Positions 1 through 8,638 of a stretch of DNA of 50,388 bases are shown one piece after another. This DNA comes from Crocinitomicaceae bacterium (GTDB taxonomy: Bacteria > Bacteroidota > Bacteroidia > Flavobacteriales_G > Salibacteraceae). The stretch spans positions 1-50,388 of the forward strand of contig PAVO01000046.1 of the NCBI GenBank assembly GCA_002713215.1, written 5' to 3'. Position numbers and translations under genes: made by a program. The notes under the pieces are model-generated. The model saw nothing but the letters and a program-made list of their open reading frames with translations, ran no database searches and was not told the DNA's origin. Every line of letters begins with the position of its first letter. Positions within the stretch are counted from its first letter, which is position 1.

Positions 1-1
1 A

Positions 2-70
2 AACAGCCAGGATAAAGGCTTTGAGGTAGTATTAAATAACCTATTCAATGAAAATCTTGCCACAAACTAG
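2..70 (+). CDS. C-terminal end of an unidentified protein (partial)
   Basis: An open frame runs in from the left edge and stops at TAG 68-70, giving 22 residues ending FNENLATN. The codons are unremarkable for this genome and the next gene lies on the same strand. A short G-rich stem with a GAAA loop follows near 78-91. The piece is too short to assign a family, and it could be a chance open frame. Confidence 0.35.
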   Translation, partial: NSQDKGFEVVLNNLFNENLATN

Positions 71-200
71 GAAATTGCGGGGAAACCCTCATTTTACATG
101 TAAACTATATGTGGTACAGGCAATTGGCTTTAACTTGGCTTCAAATACGACGGAAACCGAAAAGTCAATCTTAGAGTAGGTAAATCTAATTTTAAACGAA

Positions 201-644
201 ATGAAAACGATTATTTATGCCATAGCCATTGTGCTATTACCCACCAGCTTGCTGGCTCAAACTGAAAACTGGGATGTTTATTTCAGCCCGGAAACAATCA
301 GTTGTCCGGTAGAAATTTATTTTAAACGGTCAGGCACTCCGGCTGAACGTATTACGTTAAACTCTTCACCGGTTTCTCCTCAAACAATTACATTGCCATC
401 CTGGATATCTGGTGTCGCCCAAATGGATAAAGTAAGTGCTAAAATTGGAAGTATTCAACAACTGCATGTACATGAGTTTGCAATTAGCTCAGTGGTAATA
501 TTTAAAATCAATCAATGTTGTGATTGTATTGCCTACGAGTTTGAAATTACTGTAAACTATACGCTTAAAATGATTACAATAACCACGGCTCCACCCAATG
601 GTTGGGCTTGTGATGGGCCTGAGTGTAATGGAGGTCAAGAATAA
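201..644 (+). CDS. Small secreted protein of unknown function
   Basis: 147 residues. It starts with a clear signal peptide: two charged residues, a hydrophobic stretch, and a likely signal peptidase I site after LLAQ near residue 20. The mature part is rich in Thr, Ser and Pro and has several cysteines, including a QCCDCI cluster near residue 106 and a CDGPEC motif at the C-terminus. These may form disulfides in the periplasm or outside the cell. I recognise no family. A strong bidirectional-looking terminator lies about 220 bases downstream, so the transcript may carry a long structured 3' tail. The ATG is the first one that gives an intact signal peptide. Confidence 0.6.
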   Translation: MKTIIYAIAIVLLPTSLLAQTENWDVYFSPETISCPVEIYFKRSGTPAERITLNSSPVSPQTITLPSWISGVAQMDKVSAKIGSIQQLHVHEFAISSVVIFKINQCCDCIAYEFEITVNYTLKMITITTAPPNGWACDGPECNGGQE

Positions 645-861
645 CAGATCAGTATAATTGGACTCCAAATGGATAAGCTACCGAAAATGGTAAATATGAT
701 ACCAGCTTTCGGTGCTGTGCTACCGAATTTAAATTGAGGTTTGCTGAAACAAGTAATTGGTAGGAACTTGGTTTTTTTATATGATAGATGCGATTCGTTC
801 CAATCTGGAATAAATCAATTTTCCAATCCCTGACCTCATTGAGTGGTCAGTCATTAAAACC

Positions 862-892
862 AAAAAGCCTGTGCGTTTGCGCAGGCTTTTTT
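862..892. terminator. Rho-independent terminator, possibly bidirectional
   Basis: The stem AAGCCTGTGC (865-874) and GCGCAGGCTT (879-888) pairs over 10 bp with one G-T pair and a GTTT loop. It is flanked by A-runs on the left and T-runs on the right, so it could work on either strand. On the plus strand it would end the 201-644 transcript. On the minus strand it lies just beyond the partial tRNA copy at 906-923. Confidence 0.7.
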
Positions 893-905
893 AGTTTTTG
901 AATTA

Positions 906-923
906 GTACCCAGGACTGGACTC
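906..923 (-). repeat. Near-copy of the tRNA-Leu 3' end
   Basis: GTACCCAGGACTGGACTC matches 1038-1055 (GTACCCGGGACTGGACTC) at 17 of 18 positions. The matching part of the tRNA is the 3' acceptor strand and part of the T arm. The rest of a tRNA is absent. This looks like an old attachment-site scar or a partial tRNA duplication. Confidence 0.6.
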
Positions 924-992
924 TCCTTGATAAACTCGAAGTAAACTTTGTAACTGCCGAAATGAAATGAAGGCATGTCTCGTCCAGCTACA

Positions 993-1031
993 TAAAAAAG
1001 AAAACTCCAATCCTTTTCAAGATTAGAGTTT
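993..1031 (-). terminator. Terminator of tRNA-Leu
   Basis: On the minus strand an 11-bp stem (1021-1031 with 1002-1012, one G-U pair, 8-base loop) is followed by a T-rich run. It begins 8 bases after the tRNA ends. Confidence 0.75.
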
Positions 1032-1038
1032 AATTGAG

Positions 1039-1123
1039 TACCCGGGACTGGACTCGAACCAGCACGCCCTAAACGGGCACCAGCCCCTCAAGCTGGCGTG
1101 TCTACCAATTCCACCACCCGGGT
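1039..1123 (-). tRNA. tRNA-Leu, anticodon GAG
   Basis: Read on the minus strand, the acceptor strands ACCCGGG and CCCGGGT pair over 7 bp, with discriminator A at 1039. The anticodon stem CCAGC/GCTGG encloses loop TTGAGGG, so the anticodon is GAG, which reads CUC and CUU leucine codons. The long variable arm (GCCCGTTTAGGGC) is typical of class II tRNA-Leu. The T loop TTCGAGT is intact. CCA is not encoded. It has its own promoter and terminator and overlaps no real gene. Confidence 0.95.
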
Positions 1124-1135
1124 AAATTGGAGGCG

Positions 1136-1143
1136 CAAAAGTA
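1136..1143 (-). promoter_or_regulatory. -7 promoter element for tRNA-Leu
   Basis: TACTTTTG on the minus strand matches the Bacteroidota TAnnTTTG element and ends 12 bases before the tRNA 5' end, a sensible distance for a short leader. Confidence 0.6.
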
Positions 1144-1194
1144 ATCCATTTCGTAAATTGATAATTAGTATTTTTCAGTTTCAATTTATACACT

Positions 1195-2067
1195 ATGACC
1201 AAGGATATAGAAGAAGTGATTGAGGGATTATCCGAAAAAGAAATTGATATACTAAAATCATACAAAGGACTTCGGCGCCTGCTAAGTGACAACGAACACA
1301 ATGTAAAGAAAGCACTTAATTTTTTAAAATACGAGCGAGAGTTAGAATTGCTACAGACGGAGTTGGTTCAGTTGCAGAATTCGATTCAAAAGGAGGGAAG
1401 AAGGGTGATCATCATTTTTGAAGGCCGTGATTCGGCTGGAAAAGGTGGGAGCATTAAACGATTTACGGAGCATCTAAGTCCAAGAGCCATGAATGTGGTT
1501 GCCTTAAGCAAACCATCGCAGCAGGAAGTGGGGCAGTGGTATTTTCAGCGATATACCAATCATTTACCCAATGCAGGTGAAATCGTTTTTTTTGACCGAA
1601 GTTGGTATAACCGGGCGGTGGTGGAACCGGTAATGGGGTTCTGCACCAATGATCAGTACAAGCGGTTTATTCGCCAGGTACCCGAGTTTGAGCACATGCT
1701 TTATGAAAGTGGAATAGAAATTATAAAATTCTGGTTTTCCATTTCGAAGAAGGAGCAGGGAAAGCGATTCGAATCGCGAAAAACGGACCCCCACAAGCAA
1801 TGGAAAATTTCGTCCGTTGACCAGAAGGCGCAGGAGATGTGGGATGAGTATACCAAGTATAAAAACCACATGTTTAGTCGTACTCATTCCGAATATTGTC
1901 CCTGGATTATTGTTAGAGCCGATAAAAAGAAAGTAGCTCGCCTAGAGAGTATCCGTTACGTATTGTCCCTGCAGGAGTATGAAAACAAGGGGCTTTCAGG
2001 AGTAAGCCTGGATTATGACCCCAATGTGGTAATGCGCTATTACCGCGAATTGGATTGGGAGGACTAA
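1195..2067 (+). CDS. ppk2: Polyphosphate kinase 2
   Basis: 290 residues. PPK2 enzymes transfer phosphate between polyphosphate and nucleotides in the cytoplasm, usually making NTP from NDP (or NDP from NMP) at the expense of polyP. After a roughly 60-residue helical lead-in, the P-loop GRDSAGKGG lies at residues 77-85. The Walker B motif FFDRSWYNR has its Asp at about residue 134, followed by VVEPVMGF. The lid element RKTDPHKQWK is intact. Length and motif order fit a one-domain PPK2. Which nucleotide it prefers cannot be told from sequence alone. It stands alone on the plus strand between tRNA-Leu and ispH. A phosphate porin and a Na/Pi transporter lie 1.3-2.7 kb downstream, which suggests a phosphate-handling neighbourhood, though they are not in one operon. 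Confidence 0.93.
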   Translation: MTKDIEEVIEGLSEKEIDILKSYKGLRRLLSDNEHNVKKALNFLKYERELELLQTELVQLQNSIQKEGRRVIIIFEGRDSAGKGGSIKRFTEHLSPRAMNVVALSKPSQQEVGQWYFQRYTNHLPNAGEIVFFDRSWYNRAVVEPVMGFCTNDQYKRFIRQVPEFEHMLYESGIEIIKFWFSISKKEQGKRFESRKTDPHKQWKISSVDQKAQEMWDEYTKYKNHMFSRTHSEYCPWIIVRADKKKVARLESIRYVLSLQEYENKGLSGVSLDYDPNVVMRYYRELDWED

Positions 2068-2115
2068 GGAGGGCATAAAAGGTCCTAAATCGATTTTTGG
2101 AATAGCCTCTATGGC

Positions 2116-2123
2116 TACTTTTG
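2116..2123 (+). promoter_or_regulatory. -7 promoter element for ispH
   Basis: TACTTTTG, with a TTG at 2097-2099 that fits a -33 element at an 16-base spacing. The G of the element is only 6 bases before the ispH ATG at 2130, so the mRNA may be leaderless or nearly so. Confidence 0.6.
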
Positions 2124-2129
2124 CAATCA

Positions 2130-3353
2130 ATGAAAAAATTTGATATTCCGTCGCTTTATCATTCCTCCTTTATTGGGAAAATAAAGGAGCTTAGAAAGGT
2201 AAGTGACCCCAGAAAGAAAAATTTTAAACCAACCTTGCTGGATTTTGGCCCGGTTCAGTTTTTAATTGCGCGCCATTTTGGATTCTGCTACGGTGTGGAA
2301 AATGCCATAGAGATAAGCTATAAAACAGTTGAAGAAAACCGTGGAAAGCGCGTTTTTCTATTGAGTCAAATGATTCATAACCCACTGGTTAATGCGAATT
2401 TACAGGAGAAGGGGATTAAATTTTTAATGAACACCAAAGGTGAGCAAATCATCCCCTGGGAAGAACTGACCTCGGATGATATTGTTCTTATTCCTGCTTT
2501 TGGAACTACCGTTCAAATTGAAAACAAGCTAAAAGAAATTGGTATCCAAATCGAGTTGTACGATACAACCTGCCCCTTCGTAAAGAAGGTGTGGAACATG
2601 AGTAAAAAGTTGGGAGATCAGGATTCAACCGTGATTGTTCATGGCAAGCACATACATGAAGAGACCCGAGCTACCTTTTCGCATTCCAGGGAAAATGCAC
2701 CTACAGTGGTGGTTAAGAATCTGAATGAGGCAAAGGCACTGGCAAAGTACGCGATAAGAGAAGGGGATGCCGAACAATTCTATTCGGAATTTGAAGGAAA
2801 GTATTCCAACGGTTTCAATCCTGAATTGCACTTTAACAAAGTTGGAGTGGTAAACCAAACCACCATGTTGGCCAGCGATACCCATGAAATTGCTGAGTAT
2901 TTTAAAAAGGTGATGGAACAAAAATTTGGGTCCGAAGACCTGAAAAATCACTTTGTGGATACCCGTGATACCTTGTGCTATGCAACCAACGACAACCAGG
3001 ATGCTACTTATGGTTTACTCGAGGAAGACGCCGATCTGGCCCTGGTGGTAGGTGGATACAACAGCTCAAATACGAGCCACCTCGTGGAGTTATGCGAACG
3101 CAAGTTTCCTACCTATTACATTTCTTCTGCCAATGAGATTAAGTCTGGTACAGAGATCAATCATTTCAATTTCCACAAAAAGGAAATGCGAAAAACAAAT
3201 GACTGGCTAGGTGATAAAAAGCCGGTAAAAATTGTTCTTACAAGCGGTGCGTCTTGTCCTGATTCTGCTGTTGATGAGGTGCTGGATAAGGTACTTGGTT
3301 ATTTTGAAAATGTTATTGAAAAAGAAACCGTATTAGAGTCTTTTTCCGGTTAG
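2130..3353 (+). CDS. ispH: 4-hydroxy-3-methylbut-2-enyl diphosphate reductase
   Basis: 407 residues. IspH makes IPP and DMAPP from HMBPP in the last step of the MEP isoprenoid pathway and uses a [4Fe-4S] cluster. The three expected cysteines are present: FGFCYGV (C53), TTCPFVKK (C148) and GASCPDS (C376). The motif KHIHEET carries the conserved His and Glu. At about 400 residues it is longer than the E. coli enzyme (about 316); the extra length sits mainly at the N-terminus and between the second and third cysteines, which is typical of Bacteroidota. I chose ATG 2130 rather than an in-frame TTG at 2121, because that TTG is part of the promoter element. Transcribed alone, convergent with the porin gene that ends 10 bases away. 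Confidence 0.95.
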   Translation: MKKFDIPSLYHSSFIGKIKELRKVSDPRKKNFKPTLLDFGPVQFLIARHFGFCYGVENAIEISYKTVEENRGKRVFLLSQMIHNPLVNANLQEKGIKFLMNTKGEQIIPWEELTSDDIVLIPAFGTTVQIENKLKEIGIQIELYDTTCPFVKKVWNMSKKLGDQDSTVIVHGKHIHEETRATFSHSRENAPTVVVKNLNEAKALAKYAIREGDAEQFYSEFEGKYSNGFNPELHFNKVGVVNQTTMLASDTHEIAEYFKKVMEQKFGSEDLKNHFVDTRDTLCYATNDNQDATYGLLEEDADLALVVGGYNSSNTSHLVELCERKFPTYYISSANEIKSGTEINHFNFHKKEMRKTNDWLGDKKPVKIVLTSGASCPDSAVDEVLDKVLGYFENVIEKETVLESFSG

Positions 3354-3363
3354 GTTAACCTTC

Positions 3364-4524
3364 TTAAATACCCAACTCAATGTGGAACCTCCAAATAAAT
3401 GAGTTTGCCTTGTTGCCGTAATAAGTATTGTAAGAAGCATCGGTTTGTACTTTAAGCTTATGCTTCACCAGGTACCTCGATACACCCAACGTGTACATGT
3501 TGTGCTCGGTCAATTGAGTTTCTGTATCAGGGGTAATGTTTGTAAATCGACCAACAACTCCCCAATGGCTTTTGGTAACGTAACCCATTTGCGCATTAAA
3601 TCCGTTTCCAACCACAAACGTGGCATCAGATGCTATGGAATTGTCTAGGGCCTTTTCTGCTTTTCCATAAGGATCTTTGGTATCCTTACGAATGAACTCA
3701 CTCATGATGGAGAATCCCTTATATTTCATTACCATGTCAAGCATTACACTGGCTAAACTTCTGTTATAACCAAGTACCGATCCCAGCTGTCCTCTCGATT
3801 GGGCGGCGTCTTCGTTATAATCGACTGTGGCACCAATGGCCAACTTTACGTTTGGTTCGTGGTAGAGATCCCCTTGAAAGTAATCGCCCTTCTTATGGAA
3901 TTTTCCAAAGGGTAAAAATTCAAGTCGACCAGTATAGTCATATCCTCCTGCATTATCGACGGAGTAGTTTCTCCCTTCTCCACCACTGATGGAAGCCATT
4001 TCTCGGATTACCGCATTACCAACATTAAACGAGTGGCGTACTTGTATACCAAAATCACGATCAATATTGTACCGGGAATTAACCAAACTTCGATCGACTA
4101 ATTCCAGTTTTTGTGAAGAGACCACTCGCTCTCGGTTGCCTGGTAATTTCGTTTGCCCAAACCAAATCCATAGGTTTCCTGTTGCATTGTATTTGACCAC
4201 CGCATCAAGAAGCAAGTTTCCAGCCTTCCTAACATCCAGGTTAGATTGTCCGAGTTCCATTTTATAAACCAATTTGGGACTCAACAACCAACCATCAAAT
4301 TTGAATCTAAACCTTCTTACCAAAGCTCTGCTTGTAACGGGTCCATCTTCAGGTGCAACAACCACCAACAGGTTTTGCATTCGCAGTCCAAATTTTACTT
4401 TGAACGAGCTGTCCTTAGCCATATAATTCAACCCCTTTGCGTACTTGACTTTGTCAAACTTTTGAGAAGCCGCAGTAAGGCTTATTAGGATTAAAGAAAC
4501 AATAAAAACAGACCGAGTTAACAT
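3364..4524 (-). CDS. Phosphate-selective porin O/P family outer-membrane protein
   Basis: 386 residues with a signal peptide (cleavage near TAASQ, residue 20). The family forms outer-membrane beta-barrels that, in the characterised OprO/OprP members, favour phosphate or polyphosphate. Alternating polar and aromatic strands run throughout. The early segment with FGLRMQNLL and RRFRFKFDGWL, then the WFGQTKLPGNRER motif near residue 125, is characteristic. The last residues (FIWRFHIELGI) look like a terminal beta-strand. It is divergent from a Na/Pi cotransporter 219 bases away, which supports a role in phosphate entry. The true substrate is an inference. A weak minus-strand element TACTTTCG at 4553-4560 may be its promoter. 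Confidence 0.85.
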   Translation of the reverse strand: MLTRSVFIVSLILISLTAASQKFDKVKYAKGLNYMAKDSSFKVKFGLRMQNLLVVVAPEDGPVTSRALVRRFRFKFDGWLLSPKLVYKMELGQSNLDVRKAGNLLLDAVVKYNATGNLWIWFGQTKLPGNRERVVSSQKLELVDRSLVNSRYNIDRDFGIQVRHSFNVGNAVIREMASISGGEGRNYSVDNAGGYDYTGRLEFLPFGKFHKKGDYFQGDLYHEPNVKLAIGATVDYNEDAAQSRGQLGSVLGYNRSLASVMLDMVMKYKGFSIMSEFIRKDTKDPYGKAEKALDNSIASDATFVVGNGFNAQMGYVTKSHWGVVGRFTNITPDTETQLTEHNMYTLGVSRYLVKHKLKVQTDASYNTYYGNKANSFIWRFHIELGI

Positions 4525-4720
4525 TGTAGAAATATTAAATTAAACTATGGCGCGAAAGTATCAAGTTGCTTCATTTGCAAGTAGTGAAATGATAACCTTT
4601 ACATAATGTTAATACTACTTTTTAGGATTGACGGGGACTTCAGAAGCATCGTAAATTACGTGTTAAAAAAACCTAACATTTAGTTAACATTGGGGTGGTG
4701 ATTTGCCCATTCTAAAGAAA

Positions 4721-4728
4721 TATTTTTG
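4721..4728 (+). promoter_or_regulatory. -7 promoter element for the Na/Pi cotransporter
   Basis: TATTTTTG, 15 bases before the ATG at 4744. An in-frame TTG at 4726 lies inside this element and is therefore unlikely to be the start. Confidence 0.55.
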
Positions 4729-4743
4729 CTCAAAATTTTACCC

Positions 4744-6486
4744 ATGGAGTTTGGTTTATTAGACATTATTAAGGTAATTGGATCACTCGGATTTTTCATC
4801 TACGGAATGAAAGTAATGAGTGAGGGAATTCAGAAGGCTGCTGGCGATCAGCTGAAACGAGTTCTGGGGACAATGACTAAAAATCAATACCTGGGTGTTA
4901 TATCAGGATTTCTTATCACTGCTGTAGTTCAATCTTCTTCGGCCACCACGGTAATGACAGTAAGTTTTGTGAATGCTGGACTGCTTTCATTGATTCAATC
5001 AGCAGGAATTATGATGGGGGCCAATATTGGTACAACCATCACTGCCTGGTTGGTTGCAAACCTGGGGTTCAAGGTTAAGGTGGTTGCCTTTGCACTTCCC
5101 ATTATTGCGGTTGCCCTTCCTATGCTATTTATCAGGAAAGGAAATTGGCGTTTCTGGGCTGAATTCCTTATTGGGTTTGCCTTGCTTTTTATGGGATTGG
5201 ATTTGCTCAAAGGGTCAGTACCGGATATTAAACACAATCCGGATATGCTGGAATTCCTCCAGGGATTTGCCAATTGGGGATACGCTTCCTACATCATATT
5301 CATTTTTATAGGTACCCTGCTTACCATAGTTGTGCAGTCGTCCAGTGCGTCCATGACCATAACGCTTGTATTGGTGGCGAAAGGATGGATTTCATTTGAT
5401 GTGGCAGCGGCAATGGTTCTGGGTGAAAATATTGGAACCACCATCACGGCTGAATTGGCTTCTATTGTGGGTAATGTACATGCTAAACGTTCCGCGCGTA
5501 TCCATTCTATGTTCAACATTATAGGTGTTGGCTGGATGTTACTTATCTTCCCCTTCTTCTTAGAATTTGTGTACTTCGTAGTTGAAAATTTTATGGGAAT
5601 GGCATCCCTGAAAACCATTGGGGAGGCGAGTGCGGCTCAGGGGTTGACTGAGGAAGCAATGAAAGACAGAAGTTTAGTCGTTACTTCAGGATTGGCAGCT
5701 TTCCATACCATGTTTAATTTTATAAATGTTGTATTACTTATTGGGTTTGCGCCGAAGCTGGCCAGTTTGGCAGTGAAAATGGTAAAACCAAAGGATGATG
5801 ATGACGAAAAATTCTCATTGGAATACATTGGTTCAGGTCTTATGGCATCTGTTGAGTTGTCCTTATTGGAAGCGAAAAAAGAGATTACCAATTTTGGAGG
5901 TGTTATTTCTAAAATGATGAAACAGCTGGAAGCCTTGATTCAGGAAAAAGATTCAGCTTTAATCAAAAAGAAACTCAAGAAGATTAAGAAATATGAAGAT
6001 ATCTGTGATCAACTGGAAATTGAGGTTGGTCAATACTTAATTAAACTTTCTGAGACGGAACTTTCTGAAAGGAGTTCAATCCGAATTCGATCTATGTTAA
6101 GCATAATCAATGACCTGGAAAGAACTGCCGATGTCATTTACCAGATGTCTCGAACCATAGAAAGAAAGGTGGAAGAGAAAATATGGTTTACACCTGGTCA
6201 ACGGGAAAGAATTGTAGTTCTTTTCGATAAGGTAAACGAGGCTATTGTCAACATGCAGGGAACCCTGGAAGGTAACTATGAAAGTGCCAATATAGACGAA
6301 TCAAAGAAGATTGAGAAGGAAATAAATGAACTGCGTTCCAAGTTTAGAAAACAGCATTTAAAAAGCATTGAGAAAGGAGATTACAACATTAAAGCAGGAC
6401 TTATATACGTAGATATTATTGCTTCGGCTGAGAAACTTGGAGATCACATTTATGATGTTTGTGAAGCTACTAAAGGTGACGTATAG
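4744..6486 (+). CDS. Na/Pi cotransporter family protein with PhoU-like tail
   Basis: 580 residues. Inner-membrane sodium-dependent phosphate transporter of the NptA/YjbB type. It carries two inverted-repeat signatures, QSSSATTVMTV near residue 63 and QSSSASMTITL near residue 197. About eight hydrophobic segments fill the first 340 residues. A cytoplasmic helical region of roughly residues 360-570 resembles PhoU and may sense phosphate or gate the transporter. Direction (uptake or export) is not settled by sequence. The porin on the other side of the shared 219-base intergenic region suggests the two together carry phosphate across both membranes. ATG 4744 is preferred to the TTG at 4726, which overlaps the promoter element. 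Confidence 0.92.
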   Translation: MEFGLLDIIKVIGSLGFFIYGMKVMSEGIQKAAGDQLKRVLGTMTKNQYLGVISGFLITAVVQSSSATTVMTVSFVNAGLLSLIQSAGIMMGANIGTTITAWLVANLGFKVKVVAFALPIIAVALPMLFIRKGNWRFWAEFLIGFALLFMGLDLLKGSVPDIKHNPDMLEFLQGFANWGYASYIIFIFIGTLLTIVVQSSSASMTITLVLVAKGWISFDVAAAMVLGENIGTTITAELASIVGNVHAKRSARIHSMFNIIGVGWMLLIFPFFLEFVYFVVENFMGMASLKTIGEASAAQGLTEEAMKDRSLVVTSGLAAFHTMFNFINVVLLIGFAPKLASLAVKMVKPKDDDDEKFSLEYIGSGLMASVELSLLEAKKEITNFGGVISKMMKQLEALIQEKDSALIKKKLKKIKKYEDICDQLEIEVGQYLIKLSETELSERSSIRIRSMLSIINDLERTADVIYQMSRTIERKVEEKIWFTPGQRERIVVLFDKVNEAIVNMQGTLEGNYESANIDESKKIEKEINELRSKFRKQHLKSIEKGDYNIKAGLIYVDIIASAEKLGDHIYDVCEATKGDV

Positions 6487-6583
6487 AACGTCATAAGCTT
6501 GATTTCTTTTTGGTTATTTTTTCCATACTTCTTATTGATTCGATCTAAAGCTATATCTTGCCAGCAATAGCAATAAGGCAACT

Positions 6584-8638
6584 TTGATTAGAACAACAAT
6601 TCACTTCATCCTAATTTTTATTCTTCTTGCGTCCCAGGCTTTTGGGCAGTTACATCCAGCTGTTAAAAAGGGTGCAGTTAGTAAATGGGTTGTTCCACAG
6701 GAATTTCTTGATACATTAACTCCAAGTGAGAATGATATTGGAGATCACCATTATTTGCTCTACGACCGGCAGGTAAATGTCGGTTTAGAAGAGAATTATG
6801 TACATATGGTTATACAGTTGCTCAACGAGAGTGGTGTACAAGACATGAGTAGCATAAATGTTAGTATTGACCCCAAGTATCAAAAACTAACGTTTCACGA
6901 AATCAACATCTATCGTGATGGTGAAAAGGTAGATAAGCTTGGAACGCATTTAATTCAGTCTTTTCAAAGAGAAACCAACCTGGACAGATACATTTATGAT
7001 GGTAGCATAACAGCATTTGTAAATCTTGAAGATGTTAGAACGGGAGATATTCTGGAATACAGTTATACAAGGAAAGGCCGGAACCCTATTTACGGAAATC
7101 TCATTGATTATTATTTCGATTTCGAGTTTGAAACACCCGTGCAGGACATTTACGCGAAGTTAGTGGTCCCCAAGAGTGAAAAGGTGTTCATGAAAGAAAA
7201 TAAGGAGGCTTACAAAAACGTAGAGAAGACCATCATAGGAAACAATAAGGTATACAAGTGGAGTTACTCCAACGTTAAACCTGTGTTCAGGGAAGGAAAT
7301 GTTCCCGATTGGTTCGAGCTCTACGGTGGGGTTCAAATAACCAATTCCAGTAGTTGGTCAGATATTGCTAAATGGGGAGTTGGCTTGTTTAAAATTGATG
7401 ACAGAGACAGGGAGAAAGTTCAGCGATTGGTAAAGTCAATGAAGAGTGGTAATGAAGAAGAGGATGCTCTGGCACTTATCCATTTTGTACAAAATGAAAT
7501 CAGGTATTTTGGCCTGGAAGAAGGGTTAAGTGGTTACAAACCCCATGCACCTTCTCAGGTTATTGAACAGCGCTATGGTGATTGTAAGGATAAATCACTG
7601 CTGCTGGCTTCAGCATTAAAGGAGATAGGTCTTGAAGCATATCCTATGTTGGTTCATTCGTCCAATGGACTGGCAATAGGAGATTATCTGCCTTCACCTT
7701 CATGTTTTAATCATTGCGTGGTGGCTTTAAAATTTAATGGGGACGATTATTATATCGATCCAACTTATAGCTCTCAAAAGGGAAGTTTGTCCGATTATTA
7801 TTTTCCAACTTACCATTACGGACTTATTCTTACCGAATTAACCGATTCACTAACTATTTTGCCAGATAGTTATGCAGGGTTTACCCAGGTCGAGGAGACA
7901 TTTATCAGCTATGGTCTTGAAGAACCGGTTGTATTTACAGTAAGAACAGAGTACTTAGGTAGGCGAGCAGATTACATTCGGGATTTTCTGAAAGGAACTA
8001 CGGTTAGTAAGCTTTCGAAGGATTATTTGGAGTATTACGCAACCATGTATCCATCCATTAAATTAACCGACAATGCATTCTGGATTGACAGTTCCGATGG
8101 CGGCCAAAATAAAATTGTTGTCAATGAATTTTATGAAGTACCGGAAATGTGGAACGTAGAAGATGACGATAGCAACGTTACTTCGCTTGAAACCTATCCC
8201 ATAATTTTAAGGGATGCCATTTCACTGGTCAAAACACCGGATAGGAAAATGCCGTATTTTATAAGTTATCCAAACAAATTAATTCACACTACCAGAATCA
8301 AATTTCATGAAGAGTGGTCTGTTTCCCCTTCTAATAATCAGATTGAAGAACCCGGTATTAGGTATAATAAAACGTTGGATTATAATAAAAAGACTTTTGA
8401 AGTTACAATTAGAGAGCTTTATGAGTCCACCAGGCATTTTATTAATGCTGAAGATTATAAAAAATACAGAAGTTCAGTGGAAACAATTCTGAACGAAACG
8501 GGTTTTTATGCTACTCTGACCAAAAATGAAGAGTTTGCCAAGGGAACCGGTAACTTAAATGATATTCTGATGATAGTGCTTAGCGTTGTAATAGGAATAT
8601 ACTCTTTACTGGTACTTTACAAGTATTTTTCCAATTAG
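6584..8638 (+). CDS. DUF3857 and transglutaminase-like domain protein
   Basis: 684 residues. A signal peptide (cleavage near QAFGQ) is followed by a beta-rich DUF3857 domain (about residues 40-240) and a transglutaminase-like core with a complete triad: Cys334 in RYGDCKDKS, His377 in FNHCVV and Asp392 in YIDPTY. A beta-rich C-terminal part ends in one membrane helix (about 660-680) with a short cytoplasmic tail. The active domain therefore faces the periplasm. Substrate unknown; family members are guessed to act as peptidases or cross-linkers. No ATG exists before the signal peptide, so the start is TTG 6584, with AAGG 5 bases upstream. The stop overlaps the stop of the convergent DUF4328 gene by 4 bases. 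Confidence 0.85.
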   Translation: MIRTTIHFILIFILLASQAFGQLHPAVKKGAVSKWVVPQEFLDTLTPSENDIGDHHYLLYDRQVNVGLEENYVHMVIQLLNESGVQDMSSINVSIDPKYQKLTFHEINIYRDGEKVDKLGTHLIQSFQRETNLDRYIYDGSITAFVNLEDVRTGDILEYSYTRKGRNPIYGNLIDYYFDFEFETPVQDIYAKLVVPKSEKVFMKENKEAYKNVEKTIIGNNKVYKWSYSNVKPVFREGNVPDWFELYGGVQITNSSSWSDIAKWGVGLFKIDDRDREKVQRLVKSMKSGNEEEDALALIHFVQNEIRYFGLEEGLSGYKPHAPSQVIEQRYGDCKDKSLLLASALKEIGLEAYPMLVHSSNGLAIGDYLPSPSCFNHCVVALKFNGDDYYIDPTYSSQKGSLSDYYFPTYHYGLILTELTDSLTILPDSYAGFTQVEETFISYGLEEPVVFTVRTEYLGRRADYIRDFLKGTTVSKLSKDYLEYYATMYPSIKLTDNAFWIDSSDGGQNKIVVNEFYEVPEMWNVEDDDSNVTSLETYPIILRDAISLVKTPDRKMPYFISYPNKLIHTTRIKFHEEWSVSPSNNQIEEPGIRYNKTLDYNKKTFEVTIRELYESTRHFINAEDYKKYRSSVETILNETGFYATLTKNEEFAKGTGNLNDILMIVLSVVIGIYSLLVLYKYFSN

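Larger units (their letters stand above)
645..1038. other. Gene-free stretch with several hairpins and a tRNA-end copy
   Basis: I see no plausible gene here. The DNA holds two mutually exclusive small hairpins (680-686 with 707-713, and 708-713 with 722-727), a hairpin with arms CTGACC/GGTCAG near 829-848, a terminator at 862-892, an 18-base near-copy of the tRNA-Leu 3' end at 906-923, and the tRNA terminator at 993-1031. Confidence 0.55.

Noticed and set aside
1023-1301. 92-codon minus-strand open frame
   Set aside because: It runs through tRNA-Leu and its promoter and overlaps the start of ppk2; no family likeness.
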